Below the pieces are notes generated by a model that was not told where the DNA came from, searched no databases, and saw only the letters and a program-made list of their open reading frames with translations. From positions 2,309,501 through 2,373,500 of the forward strand of contig NZ_CP046620.1 of assembly GCF_009931615.1 (NCBI RefSeq): a stretch of DNA of 64,000 nucleotides, in the 5' to 3' direction. Positions 54,702-63,867 of the stretch are shown here, one piece after another. Made by a program: the position numbers and the translations under genes. The DNA is from Algicella marina (lineage in GTDB: Bacteria > Pseudomonadota > Alphaproteobacteria > Rhodobacterales > Rhodobacteraceae). The stretch's first letter is position 1; each line of letters starts with the position of its first letter.

Positions 54702-55244
54702 TCAGGGCCACGGTAACCGAGTGACAGTGTAGACTGTTGCAAGATCCGCCATTCGGGCCAGTTGTTCCGCCCCGCGCCGCGCCTCCACCGTGTCCAGCGG
54801 GCCGACAAAGATCCGCCGGCCCAGCTTCGGCGCACCGACGTCCCTCACCCGGTAACCAAGGTCAGTGAAAAACTTCTTCAGCACCGCCGCCTGTCCGTTG
54901 GAGCGTACCATGCCCGCATGAAGGTACTCCGGTTCTGCCAGCCGCCCCACACCATTTGCGTCGAACCGCTGTCCCAGCCGCGCAGCCTCTGCCAGCCCAT
55001 CAAGATCCTCATAGCAATTCAGCCCGCGCAACTCGCCTTCCATGGCAAAGCGGAAATCCGGCCCCGGATTCGCGTCGCCGATCACCCGTTGCACGATCGC
55101 GCTTTCCGTTGGCCGCGCGAAAATCACTTCACGGTCATATCGCTCGAACGCCGCCACACAGCGCGCCCGCCGCTCCGTTTCACTGATTTCCGTCGTGCAA
55201 CCACCGATCAGAACCAGCACCAGCAAACCCGACATCCAACGCAT
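54702..55244 (-). CDS. Lipoprotein with C-terminal SPOR-like domain
   Basis: 180 residues. Lipobox LVLIGGC at the end of a short signal (Cys about residue 16), then a middle region with two Cys, and a C-terminal part resembling SPOR: LHAGMVRSNGQAAVLKKFFTDLGYRVRD...RRIFVGPLDTVEARRGAEQLARMAD (in part). SPOR domains bind denuded glycans at division sites. ATG at 55244 directly precedes the lipoprotein signal. Converges on sqdC. Confidence 0.72.
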   Translation of the reverse strand: MRWMSGLLVLVLIGGCTTEISETERRARCVAAFERYDREVIFARPTESAIVQRVIGDANPGPDFRFAMEGELRGLNCYEDLDGLAEAARLGQRFDANGVGRLAEPEYLHAGMVRSNGQAAVLKKFFTDLGYRVRDVGAPKLGRRIFVGPLDTVEARRGAEQLARMADLATVYTVTRLPWP

Positions 55245-55433
55245 GGCATCCTCCTTTTCATCCTCAAACATAGCGCAGCCAGCACCGTGTTACAGGTTTA
55301 CGCCTGCGTGGGGTCACTTATTCGCAAAGCACAGCAAATCGAAAAAACGCAACAGCCACCATCATTTGCAAATTTCCGATTCAGCTTTGCCATCCTTCAG
55401 GCTAGAACCGCTGCAGATAGCTGGAGTTGACCA

Positions 55434-56309
55434 ATGGAGAAATCCGCCGCCATGAAGCGAGACTGGATCGCCACCGCCCGCACCCTGTCCGAGGCGCTGC
55501 CCTATCTCCAGCGATATGACGGTGCAATCGTCGTCATCAAATTCGGCGGCAACGCCATGGGCGATGACGAAGCAATGGAGAGCTTCGCCCGCGATATCGT
55601 GTTGATGAAACAGTGCCGCCTCCAGCCCGTCCTCGTCCACGGCGGCGGGCCCATGATCAATACAATGCTGGACCGTCTCGCCATTCCGACGGAATTCAAG
55701 GGCGGCCGCCGCGTCACCACACCGGATGTCATGGAAGTGGTGGAGATGGTGCTGTCGGGCTCGGTCAACAAGCGCATCGTGCAAGCCATCAATGCCCAAG
55801 GCGGCAAGGCCGTCGGCCTGTCCGGAAAGGATGCCAACCTCATGATCTGCGATCGCCTGCCCGGACCGGGCGGGGAAGATATCGGCCTCGTCGGGAACCC
55901 CAAGAAGATAAACCCAGCGGTGCTCAAGTCCTTCCTCGACAGCGATTTCATCCCGGTTGTCGCCCCGCTCGGCGTCGGCGAACACGGCGAAACCTACAAC
56001 GTCAACGGCGATACCGCCGCCGGTGCTATTGCCGCCGCCATGCACGCCGACCGTTTTCTGCTTCTCACCGACGTCGCCGGCGTCAAGGACAAGGACGGCG
56101 ATGTGATCACCCATCTCACCGCCGATCACGTGCGCAAGCTGACGGAGGACGGCACGATTTCGGGCGGCATGATCCCCAAAACGGAAACCGCGCTCGCGGC
56201 ATTGGAGGGTGGCACACGCGCCGTTGTAATTCTCGACGGCCGCACTCCCCATGCCTGTCTGCTGGAATTGTTCACCGAACACGGCGCAGGCTCGCTGATC
56301 AGGCTCTGA
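55434..56309 (+). CDS. argB: N-acetylglutamate kinase
   Basis: 291 residues. Amino-acid kinase fold: [13 protein letters not shown] (Lys, phosphate-binding), [42 protein letters not shown] and [11 protein letters not shown], with [14 protein letters not shown] near the C terminus. The N-terminal extension helix is typical of arginine-inhibited enzymes. Catalyses the second step of arginine synthesis, feeding argD and argF 12 kb away. Confidence 0.97.
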   Translation: MEKSAAMKRDWIATARTLSEALPYLQRYDGAIVVIKFGGNAMGDDEAMESFARDIVLMKQCRLQPVLVHGGGPMINTMLDRLAIPTEFKGGRRVTTPDVMEVVEMVLSGSVNKRIVQAINAQGGKAVGLSGKDANLMICDRLPGPGGEDIGLVGNPKKINPAVLKSFLDSDFIPVVAPLGVGEHGETYNVNGDTAAGAIAAAMHADRFLLLTDVAGVKDKDGDVITHLTADHVRKLTEDGTISGGMIPKTETALAALEGGTRAVVILDGRTPHACLLELFTEHGAGSLIRL

Positions 56310-56564
56310 ACAACATAGCCTCACAGCACCTGGTCCCGCTCCTGCCCTGCCGCTCGACAAATACGATCCGGCACACGGGAACCTTTCACCTCCGCTGGCG
56401 TTACCTCCTGTGAACTGAACAGCAGCACGCAGCGGTAAAACGGATGCTGGAAACTTTGACAGGGAAACTATTTGCCTGCCGCTGCGGTCGGTTGATTTCC
56501 CCATTCCGATCAGATGTAACTCCTGACGCACCGCCTTTGTGGCACACTAGGGGGCGGGCAACGA

Positions 56565-57146
56565 ATGGATGATTTTCAAAGCCTTGGCGACACTGTCGAC
56601 CGATTGAGAAAAATCTCCCAAGGCAGTGAGGCTGTCTCCGCCGATGACGTGACCAAAGCCCTCGGCGATCGCGGCATACTCCCCATCATTTTCACCGTTG
56701 CCTTGGTGGCAGCGACTCCCCTGTCGGGCATCCCCGGCGTCTCGGTTGTCTGCGGCCTTCTCATTGCCCTGTTCTCGTTCGAACTTATCTTCGGTTTCAG
56801 CCAGGTCTACCTTCCGTCGCGTTTCAGGCGTCGCTCTATTGAGGCCGAAAGGCTCAGCGGTGCGCTCGAACGGGTGATGCCCGTACTCGAATGGCTGGAT
56901 CGGCATACCTCACGCCGGTTGTCCTTCCTGTTCCATCGGCCCGTCGTCTGGATCCCACAGGTGCTGTGCCTGTTCACCGGTATGGCCATGCCTATGCTTG
57001 AGGTCGTGCCCTTTTCGTCTTCAATCGGCGCCATTGGTGTATGCCTGCTCGTCGTTGCCATGATGACTGGCGATGGCTTGTTTTTCCTGCTGGCAATCCT
57101 GCCCTATGCCGGGCTTGCCTACTTCGTAAGCCGGGTCATCGGATGA
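56565..57146 (+). CDS. ExoD-family membrane protein
   Basis: 193 residues with about four hydrophobic segments. ExoD family marks: DDVTKALGDRGILPIIFTVALVAATPLSGIPG at the N terminus (in part) and the repeated hydrophobic end SSIGAIGVCLLVVAMMTGDGLFFLLA. Named after a Rhizobium gene linked to exopolysaccharide. Its stop overlaps the coxB-like start, so it is translated with the oxidase genes. The 255-bp gap before it (56310-56564) holds no gene. Confidence 0.85.
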   Translation: MDDFQSLGDTVDRLRKISQGSEAVSADDVTKALGDRGILPIIFTVALVAATPLSGIPGVSVVCGLLIALFSFELIFGFSQVYLPSRFRRRSIEAERLSGALERVMPVLEWLDRHTSRRLSFLFHRPVVWIPQVLCLFTGMAMPMLEVVPFSSSIGAIGVCLLVVAMMTGDGLFFLLAILPYAGLAYFVSRVIG

Positions 57147-58117
57147 AGCGAGGCTGCCTGATCGGCGTAACTCTCTGCCTTGCAGGCTGCGGTGGTCCGC
57201 AATCCGTACTTGATCCCGCCGGTCGGGATGCTGAAGTGCTGGCCAACCTGTTCTGGGTCATGCTCGCAGGTGCCGTGGTGCTCTGGCTTTTGATCAACGG
57301 ACTGATCCACTACGTCACCCGCATCGCCCCCCGTCCTCTCGGCAAACGCCACGCCGAAACGCTGATTATCGGCGGAGGAGTCGTCTTCCCCACGGTCGTC
57401 CTCGCCGCATTGCTGACCTATGCGCTGTCGGAAATGCCCAGCCAGCGCGCTCTCGGCGAAGGGTTGACCGTCCACATCACCGGTCACCAGTTCTGGTGGC
57501 GGGTGGAATATCTACCTGATGGAGCGGAAGAACCTGTCGTCTCTGCCAACGAAATCCGCCTGCCGACAGGAAGCCGGTCCGAACTGCAACTGGATGCGGA
57601 CCGGGTCATCCATTCCTTCTGGATCCCTGCCCTCGGAGGCAAGACAGATATGATACCGGGCCGCCGAACCCGCATGTCGCTGGAGCCGACCTTGCCCGGA
57701 ACCTACCGCGGCCAATGCACGGAGTTCTGTGGCGACGGCCACGCGTTCATGGCTTTCGGTGCCGTCGTCATGACGCCCGAAGACTTCTCCGCTTGGCTGG
57801 AAGCGGAGGCCGCACCGGCCATGCCGCCAGAATCCGCCGAAGCCCGGCGCGGCGCGGCGGCGTTCCTCTCCGAAGGCTGTGGTGGCTGTCATGCAGTCCG
57901 CGGCACAGTCGCCGCAGCGCAGGTCGGGCCGGACCTGACCCACCTTGCAGCCCGCAGCACGCTTGCCGCCGGGATCCTGCCGATGGAACGCGCGGCCATC
58001 CGTGAATGGATCGCCGCGCCGGAAGATTTCAAGCCCGGCGTGGAAATGCCTGGTTACGATCACCTCCCGCCGGAGGACCTCGACGCCTTGGCGGCCTATC
58101 TCATGGGGCTCAGATGA
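57143..58117 (+). CDS. ctaC: Cytochrome c oxidase subunit II fused to cytochrome c (caa3 type)
   Basis: 324 residues. Lipoprotein signal (LCLAGC, Cys16), two transmembrane helices, a cupredoxin domain with the CuA ligands in CTEFCGDGHAFM and the His in VIHSFWIP, then a C-terminal cytochrome c domain with CGGCH and an axial Met in GVEMPGY. Accepts electrons from soluble cytochrome c. ATG overlaps the ExoD stop. Confidence 0.93.
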   Translation: MKRGCLIGVTLCLAGCGGPQSVLDPAGRDAEVLANLFWVMLAGAVVLWLLINGLIHYVTRIAPRPLGKRHAETLIIGGGVVFPTVVLAALLTYALSEMPSQRALGEGLTVHITGHQFWWRVEYLPDGAEEPVVSANEIRLPTGSRSELQLDADRVIHSFWIPALGGKTDMIPGRRTRMSLEPTLPGTYRGQCTEFCGDGHAFMAFGAVVMTPEDFSAWLEAEAAPAMPPESAEARRGAAAFLSEGCGGCHAVRGTVAAAQVGPDLTHLAARSTLAAGILPMERAAIREWIAAPEDFKPGVEMPGYDHLPPEDLDALAAYLMGLR

Positions 58118-60711
58118 CCGATAAGCATGATCCGAACGTGCCCGTCGGCGAACCGGTGCCGGAAGCCAGCCCCAGTGGCATCTATCCGCCCACCCAGGAA
58201 ATGCTGGATCAGCCGGTTCCCGAAAATCTCCGTCGCGCCCGTGCCGAAGAGTTGCGCGCCGCATGGGAAACGCCGCGCGGCTGGCGATACATTTCCGCTG
58301 TGAACAACACCGAGGTCGGGGTCTGGTACGCACTTACTGCCTTCGGCTTCATGCTGTGTGCCGGGGTGCTGGCACTGCTGTTGCGCGTTCAACTGGCGGT
58401 GCCCGAGAATGATTTTCTAGATGCCGACCGGTTCAACCAGTTCTTCACGATGCATGGTTCGGCGATGATGTTTCTTTTCGCCGTGCCAATGTTCGAGGCA
58501 ATCTCGATCCTGCTTCTTCCCGGCTTTCTCGGCGCGCGCGACATGCCATTCCCGCGGCTCTCGGCCTATGGCTACTGGTCGTTCCTGATCGGCGGCATTT
58601 TCGTGCTCGGTTCAATCCTGTTCGACTCTTCACCAAAATCCGGCTGGTTCATGTATCCGCCGCTGGCAACTGAACAGGAGGGCGTGGGGCCGGACATCTG
58701 GTTGCTCGGCCTCTCGTTCATAGAGGTCGCCTCCATTGCCGCCGCCGTGGAACTGATCGTCGGCACCGTCAAATGTCGACCGCCGGGAATGCGGATCAAC
58801 CTCATGCCACTCTATGCCTGGTACGTGCTGGTCGTCGGCGTGATGATCCTCTTCGCCTTTCCGCCGCTCATTGCTGGCGATTTCCTTTTTGAATTGCAAC
58901 GCTCGATGGACTGGCCTTTCTTCGACCCGGACCGGGGCGGCGACCCGCTCCTCTGGCAGCACCTTTTCTGGATTTTCGGACATCCGGAAGTCTACATCGT
59001 CTTCCTGCCCTCAATCGCCATCGCCGCTATGGTGGTGCCGACTGCTGCCCAACGCCCGATCGTCGGCTATTCGTGGATCGTGCTTTCCGCCGTCGGCGTC
59101 GGTTTCCTCAGCTTTGGCCTGTGGGTCCACCACATGTTCACGACAGGCCTGCCCAATCTCTCACTTGGCTTCTTCTCGGCCGCATCGGAGGCAGTGGTAA
59201 TTCCGACCGGCGTGCAAATTTTCGCCTTCGTCGCTACCCTGATGGTCGGCCGGGTGCGCACCAGCCCTCCCATGCTCTGGATTGCCGGAGCGCTGGCGAT
59301 CTTCACCATGGGCGGTCTGACAGGCGTGATGATCGCCATTGCTCCCTTCGACTGGCAAGTCCACGACACCTACTTCATCGTCGCCCATCTTCACTACACG
59401 CTGTTCGGCGGAATGGTGTTTCCGATCATCGGCGGCATCTATTACTTTTACCCCTTCATCACCAAGCGGAAGATGTCGCGGAAGCTGAGCGGTCTTTCGT
59501 TCTGGCTTACCTTCATCGGCTTCAATATCTGTTTCCTGCCGATGCACCTGACAGGACTGAAAGGCATGCCGCGCCGGGTCGTCACCTATCCGGCGGACGC
59601 CGGCTGGGACTGGCTGAACCTGATCTCGACGGTCGGCAGCTTCATCGTCGCCGCCGGGATTCTCGTCTTCGCGTGGGATCTTGTCCGCCCCAAGGGCCGC
59701 CAGCCGCTGACCCCGCGCAACCCGTGGAACGCGGGCACGCTGGAATGGTCTCACGACGTGCCGGAGGAAGCCTGGGGCGTCCGCTCGGTACCATACATCA
59801 CGTCCCGCTATCCCCTGTGGGAAGACGAAAAGTTTCTCGAACGTTTCGACGACGGGCGTTTCTACATACCAGACGCGCCCGACAAGCTGCGGGAGACGAT
59901 CGTCACCTCTGCCGTTGATGCCGAGCCTCAGGCTGCCGTGCCCGTCACCGGACCCGGCTGGATAACGATCTGGGCCGCGGCTTTCACCGGCGGCACCTTC
60001 ATCCTGCCTGTCTTCCATCTCTACGTGCTCGCGGCCATCTGCGGTGCTGCAGCCATTGCTTCGGTTATCTACTGGCTCTGGACATCGACGGCACAGGTTC
60101 CGAAGGCACCAAGCCGCGACGTCGGGCTGGGCCTTAGCCTTCCGGTCTATGTCTCGGGTTCGAAAGCTCCAGGATGGTGGGCCGTTTTCATCACGATGAT
60201 GGGCGACAGCACCGCCTTCGCCTCGCTCGTGTTCGGTGTGTTCTTCTTCTGGACTGCACGGCCGGATTTCCCCCCCGCCGGCACGCCATTGCCTGACACG
60301 CTGTTCGTCACCCTGTCGGCCGTCGGCTTCCTCGGCGCGTGGGCTGCGACCGTGGTGGCGCGCGGCCAGAACCGTCGGCAGCGCGTGGGGACTGCCCGCG
60401 GCCTGCTGGCCACCGCCGTCCTGCTGGCGCTCGTCGCAACGGCCTCGCTTGCCTTGGCACTCTACCTGCCCGGTCTCGCCCCGAAAACCCACGCTTTCCC
60501 GGCGATGATGTACGCCATCGGCATCTGGACGGCAGCTCACGCGGCACTCGGCGTGATAATGCTCCTTTACTGCCTCGCCGGCAGCCTGTTCGGGAAGCTG
60601 ACGCCACGCTATGATGCAGACCTGTGGAACACGACCCTGTACTGGCATTTTCTGTGCCTGACCGGATTGGTAACCGCCTTGCTGATGGGCGCATTCCCGA
60701 GGTTGACATGA
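58114..60711 (+). CDS. ctaD: Fused cytochrome c oxidase subunits I and III
   Basis: 865 residues. Subunit I part with haem/CuB ligands in FFTMHGSAMMF, HPEVYIVFLP (His and cross-linked Tyr plus the proton-channel Glu), VHHMFTTG, and HDTYFIVAHLHYTLFGG. After about residue 560, a soluble linker and then a membrane part resembling subunit III (WWAVFITMMGDSTAFASLVFG, ending WHFLCLTGLVTALLMG). Type A1 oxidase by the E in GHPEVY. Start overlaps the coxB stop. Confidence 0.95.
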   Translation: MTDKHDPNVPVGEPVPEASPSGIYPPTQEMLDQPVPENLRRARAEELRAAWETPRGWRYISAVNNTEVGVWYALTAFGFMLCAGVLALLLRVQLAVPENDFLDADRFNQFFTMHGSAMMFLFAVPMFEAISILLLPGFLGARDMPFPRLSAYGYWSFLIGGIFVLGSILFDSSPKSGWFMYPPLATEQEGVGPDIWLLGLSFIEVASIAAAVELIVGTVKCRPPGMRINLMPLYAWYVLVVGVMILFAFPPLIAGDFLFELQRSMDWPFFDPDRGGDPLLWQHLFWIFGHPEVYIVFLPSIAIAAMVVPTAAQRPIVGYSWIVLSAVGVGFLSFGLWVHHMFTTGLPNLSLGFFSAASEAVVIPTGVQIFAFVATLMVGRVRTSPPMLWIAGALAIFTMGGLTGVMIAIAPFDWQVHDTYFIVAHLHYTLFGGMVFPIIGGIYYFYPFITKRKMSRKLSGLSFWLTFIGFNICFLPMHLTGLKGMPRRVVTYPADAGWDWLNLISTVGSFIVAAGILVFAWDLVRPKGRQPLTPRNPWNAGTLEWSHDVPEEAWGVRSVPYITSRYPLWEDEKFLERFDDGRFYIPDAPDKLRETIVTSAVDAEPQAAVPVTGPGWITIWAAAFTGGTFILPVFHLYVLAAICGAAAIASVIYWLWTSTAQVPKAPSRDVGLGLSLPVYVSGSKAPGWWAVFITMMGDSTAFASLVFGVFFFWTARPDFPPAGTPLPDTLFVTLSAVGFLGAWAATVVARGQNRRQRVGTARGLLATAVLLALVATASLALALYLPGLAPKTHAFPAMMYAIGIWTAAHAALGVIMLLYCLAGSLFGKLTPRYDADLWNTTLYWHFLCLTGLVTALLMGAFPRLT

Positions 60712-61085
60712 CCGCCCGCCCGCCCGCTCGCCCCCGCCACGCAAGCTTGTGGCACATGGTGCTGGCCCCTGTGATCTGGGCCCTGCATTTTGCGGCCATC
60801 TATGGCGTCACCGCGATTGCCTGCGCAAAGGCTGACGCCACCGACACCGCTCGATGGACAATCTTCGCGCTTTCGGCGCTCGCGCTTGCCGGTATCGCTC
60901 TCAATGCTTGGCGTGCGTGGGTTCAATGGGACTATCCCTCAGATCAGAACTATGTCCACGACGCTCCCACAGCCGAGCACCGCCGGGAGTTTCTCGGCCA
61001 TGCCGGGTTTCTGCTGAGCGTCGTGTCGGCCATAGGGGTAGTTTTCGCCACACTGCCCGCCGTCCTCATCCGGAGTTGCCTGTGA
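60708..61085 (+). CDS. Small membrane protein of the oxidase operon
   Basis: 125 residues with three hydrophobic segments (LWHMVLAPVIWALHFAAIYG, TIFALSALALAGIALNAWRAW, FLLSVVSAIGVVFATLPAVL). No family recognised with certainty; similar small proteins accompany caa3 oxidases. Overlaps both neighbours by 4 nt. Confidence 0.75.
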   Translation: MTARPPARPRHASLWHMVLAPVIWALHFAAIYGVTAIACAKADATDTARWTIFALSALALAGIALNAWRAWVQWDYPSDQNYVHDAPTAEHRREFLGHAGFLLSVVSAIGVVFATLPAVLIRSCL

Positions 61086-61660
61086 CTCTGCACCGTCATC
61101 ACGCCGCCATTCTGGCCGCAATCCTTTTCCTCACGCTTTACCTGCCGGCGTGGTCAACACTGGCCGGTGCCTTTCCCATACATATGGTCCGCCATATCGT
61201 CCTGGTGGCCATAATCGCTCCGTTGCTGGTGCTGGCCACTCCCCGCATCGCGTCCCGCGCTGCCGTGCCCGTATTGCCCGCCACCGCGCTGGAATTTGCC
61301 GTCATCTGGGGATGGCACCTGCCCGGCCTGCACGGTGCAGCCCAGACAGGCTCTTTCTGGTTCGTGGCGGAGCAGGCATCGTTTTTGCTGGCGGGCTGGG
61401 CCGTCTGGGCCGGCGCTCTGTCCGCGCGGGAACCTCTGCTGGGATCTGGCGGGCTCTTCCTCACTTCCATGCACATGACCTTGCTGGGCGCACTCCTGAT
61501 CCTCGCACCGGATGACCTCTACGCCGAGATCTGCGGCCGCGCGCCCGATCTGTCCGGCCAGCAACTTGGCGGTATCCTGATGTTATGCGTAGGCACGCCG
61601 GTCTACCTGATCTCATCTTTGGTCTTGGCGGGCACAAGCCTGAAAGGAGCGGAAGGATGA
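61082..61660 (+). CDS. ctaG: Cytochrome c oxidase assembly protein CtaG (caa3 type)
   Basis: 192 residues with about five membrane helices. CtaG_caa3-family marks: FPIHMVRHIVLVAIIAPLLVLATP, IWGWHLPGLHGAAQ, FLTSMHMTLLGALLILAPDDLY and QQLGGILMLCVGTPVYL. The conserved His (MVRH, WGWHLP, MHMT) probably bind copper for the CuB site. GTG start at 61082 overlaps the previous stop (GTGA). Confidence 0.88.
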   Translation: MTLHRHHAAILAAILFLTLYLPAWSTLAGAFPIHMVRHIVLVAIIAPLLVLATPRIASRAAVPVLPATALEFAVIWGWHLPGLHGAAQTGSFWFVAEQASFLLAGWAVWAGALSAREPLLGSGGLFLTSMHMTLLGALLILAPDDLYAEICGRAPDLSGQQLGGILMLCVGTPVYLISSLVLAGTSLKGAEG

Positions 61661-62718
61661 AAGAACTGGATCTCCGTACGGCTTTCGTCGTCGTGGCTGC
61701 CGCGGCCGGAATAGCAGCCGTTGTGGCAGTCGCGGTCGTTTGGCTCGGCCTCTACAACGTCTCGGCCCGAAAGGGGCATCTGCCGGGTGTGGGCTGGGTG
61801 CTGCACACCACGTTCCGCAATTCCGTCGCCCTGCGTGCGCCGCCGGATGATGTTGTTCCGGAAGATCTCGATACGCCTGCAATGGTCGCGCTTGGCGCAG
61901 GCCATTTCATGTCCGCATGCGCCGGGTGCCACGGCGCACCAGGTATCACCCGCAGCGCAACCGTCCGGCAAATGATGCCTGAACCGCCACGGCTGGACAA
62001 TGCCGGTGAGGAATGGAGCGCCGCCGAACTTTTCTGGATCGTCAAGAATGGCGCCAAGATGACCGGTATGCCCGGGTGGCCTGCCAGACGCTCTGACGAT
62101 GTCTGGCCCGTCGTCGCGTTCCTTCGTTCATTGGGCGATATGAGCGCGGCAGAATACGCAACCCTCACAGACAGTAGCGAAGGGACCTGCACCATCTGCC
62201 ACGGCAAAGGCGGCGTAAGTGACAATCCGCATGTGCCAAGATTGGATATCCTTTCGGCCGACTACATAGCCCACAGCCTGCAATCCTACGCCAACGGGAG
62301 TCGAGATAGCGGCATCATGGCGCAGGTCGCCGTCGGCATGGACGACGAAACCATAACCCGTCTCGCCTCAAGCTTTGACGAACTCGGCCCCGTGCAATCT
62401 GAATCTGCGGCAGGGGACGCTCTTCGCGGTCAGCAGCTTTCGGCCTCCTCAGACGGCTCCCATGATGTTCCCGCGTGCCGCGCTTGTCACGGACCGTGGC
62501 CCGAGCCGTTGAACTCCGACTTTCCTTCGCTCGCCGGACAGCAAGAACCTTACCTGCGACGACAACTGGAACTCTGGCGTTCGGGCAACCACGGTGGCGG
62601 TCCGGCGGTCGAACTGATGTACAAGGCCGCCCGAGACCTCACCGACGACCAGATCGCGGATCTTGCCGCCTATTATTCCTCACTTACCCCGGCCCCGCTC
62701 AATCGGGTAGCCGACTGA
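61657..62718 (+). CDS. Tri-heme membrane-anchored cytochrome c
   Basis: 353 residues, an N-terminal signal anchor (TAFVVVAAAAGIAAVVAVAVVWLG) then three haem c sites: CAGCH (about residue 86), CTICH (about 176) and CRACH (about 272), each in its own cytochrome c-like domain. It resembles multi-haem donors that feed caa3 oxidases. GGAAGG directly upstream; overlaps the ctaG stop by 4 nt. Confidence 0.88.
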   Translation: MKELDLRTAFVVVAAAAGIAAVVAVAVVWLGLYNVSARKGHLPGVGWVLHTTFRNSVALRAPPDDVVPEDLDTPAMVALGAGHFMSACAGCHGAPGITRSATVRQMMPEPPRLDNAGEEWSAAELFWIVKNGAKMTGMPGWPARRSDDVWPVVAFLRSLGDMSAAEYATLTDSSEGTCTICHGKGGVSDNPHVPRLDILSADYIAHSLQSYANGSRDSGIMAQVAVGMDDETITRLASSFDELGPVQSESAAGDALRGQQLSASSDGSHDVPACRACHGPWPEPLNSDFPSLAGQQEPYLRRQLELWRSGNHGGGPAVELMYKAARDLTDDQIADLAAYYSSLTPAPLNRVAD

Positions 62719-62755
62719 TCGACCGCGCGACCCGATTGCTTTCAAGGCGCCGAAA

Positions 62756-63205
62756 TCACAATGATTTCATGTCCCGTTTCACGGCTGCCTCCAGCTTGTC
62801 CATCGGCAGACCAGTCAGGTCTTTGTCGATCTCCGCGATGATCCGCGCCTCGACCTCGCCGTGCAGTTGCTTCCTGAGCCGGCCCAGCGTCTGCGGCTCG
62901 GCAATCACGATCAGTTTCTCGTAACGGTTGTCGAAAGCCCAATGTTTCAGACGATCGGCAATGTCGGCCGCGAAGTCAGCCTGCTCCAGCTGATGCCAGT
63001 CGGTTTGTTCGACAGCACTCATGCCGTGACCATTGTCAGGTAGTCGGCCCGGACGCTCCGTACCCTGTTCAGAGGTTGCGGGGTTCTCGATCTCGTCATG
63101 TGAAATGATCCGCAAGTCGGGCAGATCAGGGTCTCCGTAGTTCTCCAGCAACAGAAACTTTTCGCCATCAAGCACCACGATCCAGGCATTGTGCGGAATG
63201 TTCAT
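62756..63205 (-). CDS. Host attachment (AtsA-like) family protein
   Basis: 149 residues matching the host-attachment family first described in Agrobacterium: HNAWIVVLDGEKFLLLENYGD at the N terminus, GHGMSAVEQTDWHQLEQADFAADIADRLKHW (in part), EKLIVIAEPQTLGRLRKQLHGEV, then IIAEIDKDLTGLPMDKLEAAV. Resembles archaeal release-factor-like folds; real role unclear. Confidence 0.88.
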   Translation of the reverse strand: MNIPHNAWIVVLDGEKFLLLENYGDPDLPDLRIISHDEIENPATSEQGTERPGRLPDNGHGMSAVEQTDWHQLEQADFAADIADRLKHWAFDNRYEKLIVIAEPQTLGRLRKQLHGEVEARIIAEIDKDLTGLPMDKLEAAVKRDMKSL

Positions 63206-63374
63206 CTTGGCCTCCCTCTCTTTGACAGTACATCACGTCAACGCATGGCCGGACTGCCACGTTCCGTCCCAAGTCACTGGTTACCACCTTGTTCGAAATC
63301 TCGTCCGACATCCCTGCCTTGGAACATTTCCCCACCGGTTCGGTTGTTAATGATATGGACCATGGAGAAACAGC

Positions 63375-63635
63375 ATGACCCCACCCGATACCAACATCGA
63401 AAAGCAGAAACGCCGTCATCTCGGCCCACTCGTCGGTATGGGCATCGCCGTCGTATTTGGCGTCGGCTTGATCATCTACTGGATTAGCGAAGCCGTCGTT
63501 ACGGCTCCCGAAACCGAGGACCCGACCGAGCAGGCAGCGCCAGAGGATATTCAGGAAGGCGATGTGAACCTGCCTGCCGCCGCACCTTCAGAAACAGTCG
63601 ATCCCGAAAATGATAATGTGGAGAGCGGGCAGTAG
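63375..63635 (+). CDS. Small single-helix membrane protein with acidic tail
   Basis: 86 residues: a basic N terminus (KQKRRH), one hydrophobic helix (LVGMGIAVVFGVGLIIYWI) and a periplasmic tail rich in Glu, Pro and Ala. Unknown function. The start sits 8 nt after GGAGAAA. A hairpin (GGGCGG...CCGCCC, 63644-63664) lies just past the stop but without T-run. Confidence 0.65.
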   Translation: MTPPDTNIEKQKRRHLGPLVGMGIAVVFGVGLIIYWISEAVVTAPETEDPTEQAAPEDIQEGDVNLPAAAPSETVDPENDNVESGQ

Positions 63636-63810
63636 CTATGAAGGGGCGGCCCATTGGTCCGCCCTGTGGATCTCAATTCATTCAATGGATGAGGACATCG
63701 CCCGCTCAAGGTAACTTTGCGCAAGAGTCAGTCCTCTCGGCAAGGGTCGCAACCCGAAGCCTCTTGGCACCTCTTCTGCCTGGGTAAGACTTTTCCCAGA
63801 CTTGAAAATC

Positions 63811-63844
63811 AAAACGCGAAAGTCCGCCCAGACTTTCGCGTTTC
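63811..63844 (-). terminator. Intrinsic terminator downstream of sodC
   Basis: 13-bp stem AAACGCGAAAGTC / GACTTTCGCGTTT, loop 6 nt, followed by TTGATTTTC on the - strand; it sits 24 nt beyond the sodC stop. The 175 bp to its left, up to the small membrane-protein gene, hold no gene that I can see. Confidence 0.85.
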
Positions 63845-63867
63845 AGTCTTCTGTCATGTAAAACCGG

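Noticed and set aside
59161-60744. 527-codon - strand frame opposite ctaD
   Set aside because: Antisense shadow of the oxidase gene.
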